From: an uncultured Eubacteriales bacterium
GTDB taxonomy: Bacteria > Bacillota_A > Clostridia > Lachnospirales > Lachnospiraceae
Direction: 5' to 3'
NCBI GenBank assembly: GCA_902803345.1
Contig: CADCPV010000045.1
Span: 1 to 12,768 of the forward strand
DNA length: 12,768 bases
The notes beneath the pieces were generated by a model, which saw nothing but the letters and a program-made list of their open reading frames with translations, made no database searches and was not told the origin of the DNA. Both the position numbers and the translations under genes were made by a program. Shown here piece after piece: positions 1 through 5,577 of the stretch (position 1 is its first letter; the number at the start of each line of letters is the position of its first letter).

Positions 1-780
1 GCCGGTTTTGTCTTATCACTTCTCGGTATTTTTCTTCTCGGAATTACAAGTCTGTTCGGGCTGCTCTTTTCGGTTTTCGGCCTGATTTCGGCCGGGAAAA
101 AGGGACAGGACGGGAAGGGCAAGGCGGTTGCCGGTATTGTGATGTCGATGATCATGCTTGCCATTATGCTGGTCGTTTTTGTATTCCTGCGGAATCCGCT
201 GATGGATAAATACGAGCAGCTGACCGGCAGAACCTTCCCGACAAGGAAGGTTACGGTTGAATATGATGAAATGATCACGAATTCCGGATGGGTCGTTGCG
301 GAGGACGAGACCTGTATTGAATTCAACATGAAAGACCATACATTCAGGAACTATATAAGCTATCTTGATACGTCCGACATGTATCTGTCCGGTCAATATA
401 AAATGTATAACGGTAAAGATGCCCTCAAGTATCTGAAGAAAAACGCAGAAGACCTCGGTTTATCCAAATCTGAGCTTGATTCTCTTCTTGATGACGAAGA
501 AGGCCACTTTGAGACGAATCTGATGGCCTTAAGCTGTGTTTACGAGGAATTTGTCTATCAGGATGAGTCCCAGAGCGACTTTGATAAGGTCACGGAGAAT
601 TTTTACGGGTTCTATGTACTGTTCAATAAAGGAGAACAGGTTTTTGACGCGATCGAAATGCACAACCTGGAATCGGGCGCTTCATTTACACTGATCAAAG
701 AGGATCAGTTCGACGATTACAGATTCGCCGAAGATGCTGAGCCCGAAGACCCTGAGTCCGAAGACGCAGAAGAGGAGTAG
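1..780 (+). CDS. DUF4190-like membrane protein, 3' part (5' end outside window)
   Basis: The reading frame is open from the first base to TAG at 778-780, giving 259 residues with no start in view. Visible residues 1-30 are strongly hydrophobic and rich in Gly, Leu and Phe. A short basic, Gly/Lys-rich linker (about 31-42) leads to a second membrane segment (about 43-63). This helix, GKG-containing linker, helix layout is typical of the DUF4190 family, often found near the N-terminus of Firmicute envelope proteins. A soluble domain of about 175 residues follows, which I do not recognise. It contains the stretch LSGQYKMYNGKDALKYL. It ends in an acidic tail (EDAEPEDPESEDAEEE) encoded by short imperfect repeats. 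The ATG at 139 lies just before the second helix and is unlikely to be the true start, because the hydrophobic coding frame continues upstream of it. With no charged N-terminus visible, topology is uncertain. It is probably cotranscribed with the secreted-protein gene 67 bases downstream. No enzymatic motif is visible and the function is unknown. Confidence 0.75.
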   Translation, partial: AGFVLSLLGIFLLGITSLFGLLFSVFGLISAGKKGQDGKGKAVAGIVMSMIMLAIMLVVFVFLRNPLMDKYEQLTGRTFPTRKVTVEYDEMITNSGWVVAEDETCIEFNMKDHTFRNYISYLDTSDMYLSGQYKMYNGKDALKYLKKNAEDLGLSKSELDSLLDDEEGHFETNLMALSCVYEEFVYQDESQSDFDKVTENFYGFYVLFNKGEQVFDAIEMHNLESGASFTLIKEDQFDDYRFAEDAEPEDPESEDAEEE

Positions 781-781
781 A

Positions 782-798
782 CTGCGTAAAAAACGCAG
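782..798 (+). other. Small intergenic hairpin with all-A loop
   Basis: CTGCGT (782-787) pairs perfectly with ACGCAG (793-798) around five A residues, one base after the stop of the DUF4190-like gene. No U-tract follows, so it is not a convincing intrinsic terminator. It may be a minor mRNA structure between two cotranscribed genes, or chance. Confidence 0.3.
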
Positions 799-847
799 GA
801 TCCCGAGAAGAAAGTTACGCAGCAGTTTTGAGGGAGGTTTCAGTGCG

Positions 848-1795
848 ATGATAAGGAATTTTATAATCGGATCTTTCTGTATGATTCTGATCGCGACACA
901 GCTGACAGGCTCAGCTATGACAGGTATGGCGCTGACAGGCGGGACTGTGATATATAACGACGATTGTGACGGCTGGATTTCAGCGTCCAAAGCCCCCACC
1001 TTAAAAGATTACGTTGCTGAAATAAACTACTACATCAGACAGAACGTCACCCATTTCTCAAGTGAATTGACACCGGATCAGATGAAGACGTCCGTCGCCA
1101 CGTTTCAAAATCTCCAGGCAAAACTGAGCGGAACCCTGATGTGCGAAATTGACGGTGTGAAATATAAATATCCGAATTTCGTTTTGGAAAGGGAAGATGA
1201 GGGGCACGTCGTTACGGAGGTTACGCGGTACTTTATAAGGCCCTTGGGTACGGACGCCAACGGCGTATATCTGGGCGTGAAGGTGACGGCACATGAGGAC
1301 GAATCCGGCGATAAAATACGTGAAATGAATGCGAAGCTCAGACAATTCGAGTGCAGTTACCGCACAGAATCTCAGATACAGGATGTCCATGCACGGTTTC
1401 AGTCATTTAAAAGCAAATATGACGGAATTCTGTTGTGTTATGATTCGCACGTGAGCCATCAGTACGAGGTCTGGACGCCGACTTATGACGAGCATGTCTC
1501 GGATATTAATAATAGTACGGATTGGTACTATAATTATATGGATGAGAATCCGTTTCATAAAGCTGCACGCGGGCAGGATGTCAGATGGTGTGTCAAGGTC
1601 AGTGACAAAGAGAACAGGCATGGCCTTTTAAAGGGAATCATCTATTATGCGGTCAAATTTCCTGAAGCGGGATCCACTTCGACAGGGGATCTCATGAAAT
1701 CCATGAATGGGTCGGGAGGAGATTCCGCCGACGGATCTTCGGGCGGTACTGCCGGATCTTATATGCTTCCCGACGTGCCGGTTAAGATCAAATGA
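848..1795 (+). CDS. Predicted secreted protein of unknown function with a duplicated ~95-residue unit
   Basis: The frame is open from 734, but ATG 848 is the better start. It has AGGGAGG at 831-837, ten bases upstream, and begins a typical signal peptide (MIRN followed by a hydrophobic stretch to about residue 19). The product is 315 residues. There is no lipobox: the early Cys11 is preceded by Phe, so export rather than lipidation is expected. Three [LM]TG triplets lie near the likely cleavage region (19-31). The mature part appears to contain two related units, about 59-150 and 160-254. Both have a (I/M)N-x-x-(I/L)RQ start, an FQ-x(4)-K-x-x-G-x-L-x-C core with identical F-to-C spacing, and a later VKV strand. 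The tail (275-303) is Gly/Ser-rich, like a linker. The stop overlaps the next start (ATGA), pointing to coupled translation with the Lgt-family gene. I do not recognise the family. Base composition is locally AT-rich (17 G+C in 1501-1560). Confidence 0.8.
   Translation: MIRNFIIGSFCMILIATQLTGSAMTGMALTGGTVIYNDDCDGWISASKAPTLKDYVAEINYYIRQNVTHFSSELTPDQMKTSVATFQNLQAKLSGTLMCEIDGVKYKYPNFVLEREDEGHVVTEVTRYFIRPLGTDANGVYLGVKVTAHEDESGDKIREMNAKLRQFECSYRTESQIQDVHARFQSFKSKYDGILLCYDSHVSHQYEVWTPTYDEHVSDINNSTDWYYNYMDENPFHKAARGQDVRWCVKVSDKENRHGLLKGIIYYAVKFPEAGSTSTGDLMKSMNGSGGDSADGSSGGTAGSYMLPDVPVKIK
901..940 (+). repeat. 10-bp direct repeat encoding LTG near the signal-peptide end
   Basis: GCTGACAGGC occurs at 901-910 and again at 931-940, with a related ATGACAGGTA in between. 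Together they encode three [LM]TG triplets at the end of the predicted signal peptide. This looks like a small local duplication within the coding sequence. Confidence 0.5.
1022..1609 (+). repeat. Protein-level tandem duplication inside the secreted protein
   Basis: Residues about 59-150 (bases 1022-1297) and 160-254 (bases 1325-1609) align by eye. Shared positions include N60/N161, R64-Q65/R165-Q166, A84/A182, F86-Q87/F184-Q185, K92/K190, G95/G193, L97/L195, C99/C197 and VKV 144-146/249-251. The F-to-C distance is 13 in both copies. The DNA has diverged, so this would be an old domain duplication. The alignment was made by hand and is not statistically tested. Confidence 0.5.
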
Positions 1796-2553
1796 TCCGT
1801 GATTTACCTGTTTTCGGACTGACAGTTGAGACGTACTCCCTGATGGCAGTTCTTGCCGCAGCCGCGTTTGCGGCTCTGAGCTGGCGGCGCCTGAGACGCT
1901 GCGGGCTGTCAGCTTCCGGTGCTGTAATACTGCTGTTTTTGATAAGTGTCTTTTTCCTTTTCGGCGCACGGCTCTGGAATATTGCGGTCAACCCGGATTC
2001 GTACAATGAAACCAGGCCATGGTATACGCTCCGAATGACTGGCTTCAGTGTGTTCGGAGGGATTACGGGCGTTGCCGTCGTTGTTTTATCTGCCGCGCTG
2101 ATCTTGAGGATGCAGCCCCTGAAGCTTTTTGACGCCGTAACGGTTCCGGGGGCTGCTGCGTTCTGTATTGCCCGTGTGGGCTGTTTCTTAGGCGGATGCT
2201 GTTACGGCAAAGAAACCGATCTTCCGTGGGGCGTGGTATTCCCACCCAAGGCGGACGCCGCTGTTTCATCTTTGCCCCATGCTGTGCATCCGACGCAGCT
2301 CTACGAGCTGCTCCTTGCGCTTCTGGGCATCCCTTTATGCCTGTTCATCGTTAAAAAATCGCGGGCCAAAACGGGCGGACTGTTCTTCCTCTATGCCGTG
2401 TGGTTCTGTACCATGCGGTTGATTGTTCATCCGCTCCGGGATCTGCCGTATTCTCTTTTGGTCCGTGAGCTCATATATCCTGTGCTTTATTACGTTCTGA
2501 TCGTTTTCGGCATATTTCTTTTCGTATGGTCGTGCCGGAGGGGCCGGTCTTGA
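1792..2553 (+). CDS. Divergent prolipoprotein diacylglyceryl transferase (Lgt) family membrane protein
   Basis: This 253-residue integral membrane protein shows the Lgt family layout: several hydrophobic helices, a GFSVFGG motif (84-90), RVGCFLGGCCYG (128-139), PWGVVF (145-150), HPTQLYE (166-172) and an arginine-containing segment (209-216). Canonical Lgt transfers diacylglycerol from phosphatidylglycerol to the lipobox cysteine of prolipoproteins at the outer face of the membrane. Several positions important in E. coli Lgt differ. Its His103 aligns with Phe88, Asn146 with Cys131, and Glu151 with Cys136, while Arg143 and Gly154 are kept (Arg128, Gly139). The Cys-rich GCFLGGCCYG form matches a divergent branch of the family. 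The activity may therefore be altered, and orthology to lgt is not certain. The start ATG overlaps the previous stop as ATGA. No good Shine-Dalgarno is visible, so coupled translation is likely. The stop codon lies inside the pyrH promoter. Confidence 0.82.
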   Translation: MIRDLPVFGLTVETYSLMAVLAAAAFAALSWRRLRRCGLSASGAVILLFLISVFFLFGARLWNIAVNPDSYNETRPWYTLRMTGFSVFGGITGVAVVVLSAALILRMQPLKLFDAVTVPGAAAFCIARVGCFLGGCCYGKETDLPWGVVFPPKADAAVSSLPHAVHPTQLYELLLALLGIPLCLFIVKKSRAKTGGLFFLYAVWFCTMRLIVHPLRDLPYSLLVRELIYPVLYYVLIVFGIFLFVWSCRRGRS

Positions 2554-2578
2554 CGGACGCAGAAAATTAGTGTATGAT
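2550..2578 (+). promoter_or_regulatory. Sigma-A-type promoter of the pyrH-frr-uppS-cdsA-dxr-rseP-ispG operon
   Basis: TTGACG (2550-2555) and TATGAT (2573-2578) are separated by exactly 17 bases. Each box differs from the housekeeping consensus at one position. The -35 box overlaps the TGA stop of the Lgt-family gene. Transcription would begin near 2584-2586, giving a leader of about 39 bases before the pyrH ATG. Confidence 0.75.
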
Positions 2579-2584
2579 ACAGAA

Positions 2585-2605
2585 GGTCGGGAGGAGATCC
2601 CGGCC
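2585..2605 (+). promoter_or_regulatory. 5'-end leader hairpin abutting the pyrH ribosome binding site
   Basis: GGTCGGGA (2585-2592) pairs with TCCCGGCC (2598-2605), an 8-bp stem with one G-U pair around the loop GGAGA. It begins almost exactly at the predicted transcription start. It ends one base before the GGAAGGAG ribosome binding site (2606-2613). The loop itself resembles a Shine-Dalgarno sequence. It could stabilise the mRNA 5' end or tune initiation; both roles are inference. Confidence 0.55.
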
Positions 2606-2623
2606 GGAAGGAGTGGACGCGGT

Positions 2624-3331
2624 ATGAAAGAAGCGCGGAGGGTGTTCCTGAAATTGTCCGGCGAGGCATTGGCGGACAAGGAAAAAGGCGGCTATAACCT
2701 GCCGGTTGTGCAGGATGTTGCGCGGCAGGTGAAGGAAGCAGTGGATGCCGGGGTGCAGGTCGGAATCGTGATCGGCGGCGGCAATTACTGGCGGGGCAGG
2801 ACCGGGACAGAGATAGACCGGACAAAATCGGACCAGATCGGTATGCTTGCGACAGTCATGAACTGCATTTACGTGTCGGAAGTGTTCCGCTACGAGGGCA
2901 TGAAGACCGAAATCTTCACACCGTTCCAGATCGGGGCGATGACAAAGCTTTTCAGTAAAGATGCGGCTGTCGCGGCAATGAAGGACGGTGCGGTGTGCTT
3001 CTTCGCAGGCGGCACGGGTCACCCCTTCTTCTCAACCGATACCGGCATTGTGCTCCGGGCGCTGGAAGTGGAGGCCGATGCGATCCTCTTAGCGAAAGCA
3101 ATCGACGGCGTGTATGACAGCGATCCGAGAACCAATCCCGATGCAAAGAAATTCGATACCATTTCCATTCACGAAGTGGTGGACAGGAAGCTTGAAGTGA
3201 TCGATCGGACAGCGGCGGTCATGTGCGAGGCAAATAAAATGGCGCTTGCGGTATTTGATCTGAGAGAGCCGGATTCGATCCGGGATGCCTTAAACGGAAA
3301 GATCAAGGGTACCGTTGTGACGGCGGATTAA
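2624..3331 (+). CDS. pyrH: UMP kinase (uridylate kinase)
   Basis: PyrH phosphorylates UMP to UDP with ATP in the cytoplasm, the step feeding UTP, CTP and UDP-sugar synthesis. The 235-residue product has the bacterial UMP kinase pattern of the amino-acid kinase fold: K10-LSGE near the N-terminus, GGGNYWRG (51-58) for phosphate binding, the DQIGMLAT region (70-77), GGTGHPFFSTDT (129-140) and GVYDSDPR (162-169). The frame is open from 2570, but ATG 2624 is chosen. It follows GGAAGGAG (2606-2613) by ten bases and gives the family N-terminus, while the upstream extension would contain the leader hairpin. It is the first gene of the operon, with frr 34 bases downstream. In many Firmicutes rpsB and tsf precede pyrH; here an Lgt-family gene does. 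Bacterial UMP kinases are allosterically controlled by GTP and UTP. Confidence 0.97.
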   Translation: MKEARRVFLKLSGEALADKEKGGYNLPVVQDVARQVKEAVDAGVQVGIVIGGGNYWRGRTGTEIDRTKSDQIGMLATVMNCIYVSEVFRYEGMKTEIFTPFQIGAMTKLFSKDAAVAAMKDGAVCFFAGGTGHPFFSTDTGIVLRALEVEADAILLAKAIDGVYDSDPRTNPDAKKFDTISIHEVVDRKLEVIDRTAAVMCEANKMALAVFDLREPDSIRDALNGKIKGTVVTAD

Positions 3332-3365
3332 GCCGATAAATCTGAGAACTGAAAAGGAGGCTGAC

Positions 3366-3920
3366 ATGGAAGAGGTTTTACTTTTGACAGAAGAGAAGAT
3401 GGAAAAAACACTGGCAAATTTAGAGGAAGAGTACATGATGATCCGCGCCGGCCGCGCGAATCCGCACCTTCTGGACAGACTGACCGTCAATTACTACGGC
3501 GCGCCGTCGCCGCTGCAGCAGGTTTCGAACATCTCGGTGCCGGAAGCCCGGATGATCGTGATCCAGCCCTGGGACAAGAGCCTGATCAAGGATATCTGCA
3601 AGGCGATCCAGGCCTCCGATATCGGCATCAATCCTTCGACGGACGGCCAGACCATCCGCCTGGTGTTCCCGGAGCTCACGGGTGAACGCCGTAAGGAACT
3701 CGCGAAGGACATCAGGAAGCGCGCGGAGGAAGCGAAGGTTGCGATCCGGAACATCCGCCGCGATGCAAATGAACAGATCAAGAAGATGGAAAAAGCTTCC
3801 GAGATCACAGAAGATGACCGCAAGGAAGGCGAGGAAGAGAGCCAGAAGCTGACGGACCAGTACATCAAAAAGATTGACGAGGCGGCAGCAAAGAAGACTG
3901 ACGAGGTCATGACCATCTAA
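3366..3920 (+). CDS. frr: Ribosome recycling factor
   Basis: RRF acts with EF-G in the cytoplasm to split post-termination ribosomes from mRNA so that they can start again. The product has 184 residues, essentially the family length of about 185. The N-terminal helix contains the conserved IRAGRANP segment (26-33), followed by the small beta domain (VNYYGAPSPLQQVSNISVPE, about 41-60). The long helices of domain I follow, with IRNIRRDAN (127-135) including the arginine equivalent to E. coli Arg132, and a charged C-terminal helix. The start is fixed by AAGGAGG (3354-3360) five bases before ATG. It lies 34 bases after pyrH, the usual partner. A terminator-like hairpin follows the stop and may reduce transcription into uppS. 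Confidence 0.98.
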   Translation: MEEVLLLTEEKMEKTLANLEEEYMMIRAGRANPHLLDRLTVNYYGAPSPLQQVSNISVPEARMIVIQPWDKSLIKDICKAIQASDIGINPSTDGQTIRLVFPELTGERRKELAKDIRKRAEEAKVAIRNIRRDANEQIKKMEKASEITEDDRKEGEEESQKLTDQYIKKIDEAAAKKTDEVMTI

Positions 3921-3928
3921 ACGTACAG

Positions 3929-3970
3929 GGCGGCTTATGGACTGTTCAACAGTTGCAGGCCGCCTTTATT
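3929..3970 (+). terminator. Attenuator-like hairpin between frr and uppS
   Basis: GGCGGC (3929-3934) pairs with GCCGCC (3959-3964), followed directly by TTTATT (3965-3970). An inner palindrome, ACTGTT-C-AACAGT (3941-3953), can form a second stem inside the loop. The interrupted, short U-tract suggests partial termination or a processing site rather than a full stop, since uppS has no obvious promoter of its own. Confidence 0.45.
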
Positions 3971-3990
3971 CCGTGAAAAGGACGGCAGAA

Positions 3991-4707
3991 ATGAGCGAAG
4001 ACATGAAGATTCCCGCACACGTGGCGATCATCCTGGACGGCAACGGCCGCTGGGCAAAGCTGCGCGGGCTTCCGCGGCCGATGGGGCACAAGGAAGGCTG
4101 CAAAACCGTCGAAAAAACCGTCGAATGGGCGGCAAGGCTCGGCATCCGCTATCTCACGGTATACGGGTTTTCCACCGAGAACTGGAAACGCGATTCGGAG
4201 GAGGTTTCCTCACTGATGACCCTGTTCCGCTTCTATATGCGGCGGCTTCTTGTGATCGCGAAGGAGAACAACGTCCGTGTGAAAATGATCGGGGACCTCG
4301 CAAGATTCACGGAAGATATCCAGAACGGAATCCGGAGACTTGAGGAGGAGACGGCTGAAAATTCCGGCCTGACCTTTGTGATCGCCGTGAATTACGGCGC
4401 CCGCGACGAGATCAGAAGAGCGGTGCAGAAAATCTCCAGAGAAGTCCGGGAAGGGAAGCTTAACCCGGAAGATATCACGGAGGATCTTCTCAGCGATCAT
4501 CTGGATACTGCGGGAATTCCGGAACCGGACCTTCTGATCCGGACCGGGGGCGAACTTCGGATCAGCAACTACCTTCTGTGGCAGTGTGCCTACACCGAGT
4601 TCTACGTCACAGAGGTCCTGTGGCCGGATTTCTCCGAGGAAGAACTTGTCCGGGCAATCGAGAGCTTCAACAAAAGAGAACGCAGATACGGCGGAGTCCT
4701 TTCATAA
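3991..4707 (+). CDS. uppS: Isoprenyl transferase (undecaprenyl diphosphate synthase)
   Basis: UppS is a cis-prenyltransferase that adds IPP units to farnesyl diphosphate to make undecaprenyl diphosphate, the precursor of the lipid carrier for peptidoglycan and other cell-wall polymers. The 238-residue product carries the family signatures: catalytic Asp16 in ILDGNGRWA (14-22), MGHKEG (31-36), YGFSTENW (58-65) and the C-terminal RTGGELRISN (184-193) that binds the IPP diphosphate and Mg2+. The frame opens at ATG 3937, but that codon lies inside the hairpin and would add a non-conserved leader. ATG 3991, eight bases after AAAAGGA (3976-3982), gives the usual N-terminus; ATG 4003 is a less likely alternative. 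It lies 70 bases after frr and 18 before cdsA. The MEP enzymes that make its substrate are downstream in the same operon. Confidence 0.96.
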   Translation: MSEDMKIPAHVAIILDGNGRWAKLRGLPRPMGHKEGCKTVEKTVEWAARLGIRYLTVYGFSTENWKRDSEEVSSLMTLFRFYMRRLLVIAKENNVRVKMIGDLARFTEDIQNGIRRLEEETAENSGLTFVIAVNYGARDEIRRAVQKISREVREGKLNPEDITEDLLSDHLDTAGIPEPDLLIRTGGELRISNYLLWQCAYTEFYVTEVLWPDFSEEELVRAIESFNKRERRYGGVLS

Positions 4708-4725
4708 ATACGGGAAGGAAGAAAT

Positions 4726-5562
4726 ATGGCTGGCAATCTGAAAAAAATCGATTTCAAGAATATGGCGACGCGTTTCGTCAGCGGGATCATCCTGCTGGCG
4801 CTGGTTGTCGTTTCCGGCATTTTCGGCGGATGGTTCTTCTTCGCTGTCGTCGCGGCCATCAGCCTGATCTGCCTCTGGGAATTCTACAAAATGGCCGGGA
4901 TCGAAAAACGTCCGGTCGGCATCGCAGGCTATGCGGGCGCCGTGCTTCTGTGGATTGCCCTGGCCTTCAGATTGGAGGAATACCTGCCTGCTGTCCTGAT
5001 CTTAGGATTCTTTGCGGTCATGGGCGTTTACGTGTTTCACTTTGTTCACACGGAAGTCACAGAGGCGGTGTATGCTTTCTTCGGATTGTTCTATGTGGTA
5101 TTCTGTCTGAGCTTCATGTACCGCATCCGGATGATGGACGACGGCGTGTTCCTGCTGTGGCTGATTCTTCTCGGTTCCTGGGGCTGCGACCTGTCGGCCT
5201 ACTGCATCGGCATCGTCTTCGGCAAACATAAGATGGCGCCGGACCTGAGTCCGAAAAAAACCATCGAAGGCGCGGTCGGCGGCGTGCTCGGAGCAGCATT
5301 TTTGGGCGCGGTTTACGGTGCGCTTTTCGGTTCGAAATTTGTCGTAATTGACTACCCGGTACTTGCCTGCGGCGTGGCCTGCGGGTGCGCGGCGCTTCTC
5401 TCGATGATCGGGGACCTTGCGGCATCCGCCTTCAAGCGAAGCCACAATATCAAGGACTATTCGAAGATCCTGCCCGGACACGGCGGGCTCATGGACCGCT
5501 TTGATTCCGTGATCTTTGTCGCTCCGGTGATTTATTACGTGGTCAAATTGTTCGTACGGTAA
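4726..5562 (+). CDS. cdsA: Phosphatidate cytidylyltransferase (CDP-diacylglycerol synthase)
   Basis: CdsA converts CTP and phosphatidic acid to CDP-diacylglycerol and pyrophosphate, the branch point of bacterial phospholipid synthesis, in the cytoplasmic membrane. The 278-residue product is polytopic, with hydrophobic stretches through most of its length. It carries the complete C-terminal CDS signature at about 234-260: S-x-FKR, then IKD, then LPGHGG and LMDRFD, whose acidic residues bind metal. A further conserved segment, DLSPKKTIEGAVGG, lies at 173-186. The start ATG follows GGAAGGAA (4713-4720) by five bases. It sits 18 bases after uppS and 15 before dxr, the usual Firmicute order. Length and motifs are normal. 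Confidence 0.97.
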   Translation: MAGNLKKIDFKNMATRFVSGIILLALVVVSGIFGGWFFFAVVAAISLICLWEFYKMAGIEKRPVGIAGYAGAVLLWIALAFRLEEYLPAVLILGFFAVMGVYVFHFVHTEVTEAVYAFFGLFYVVFCLSFMYRIRMMDDGVFLLWLILLGSWGCDLSAYCIGIVFGKHKMAPDLSPKKTIEGAVGGVLGAAFLGAVYGALFGSKFVVIDYPVLACGVACGCAALLSMIGDLAASAFKRSHNIKDYSKILPGHGGLMDRFDSVIFVAPVIYYVVKLFVR

Positions 5563-5577
5563 ACATAGGGATTTCAA

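Noticed and set aside
734..847. N-terminal extension of the secreted protein from ATG 734
   Set aside because: It would overlap the upstream gene, is extremely basic as the shifted frame of an acidic tail, and would bury the signal peptide. ATG 848 has a good ribosome binding site.
848..955. Possible lipoprotein signal in the secreted protein, suggested by the adjacent Lgt homologue
   Set aside because: The only early cysteine (Cys11) has Phe at -1 and lies too close to the N-terminus for a lipobox.
3937..3990. Upstream ATG start for uppS
   Set aside because: It lies inside the hairpin and adds residues not typical of the family. ATG 3991 has better spacing to AAAAGGA.
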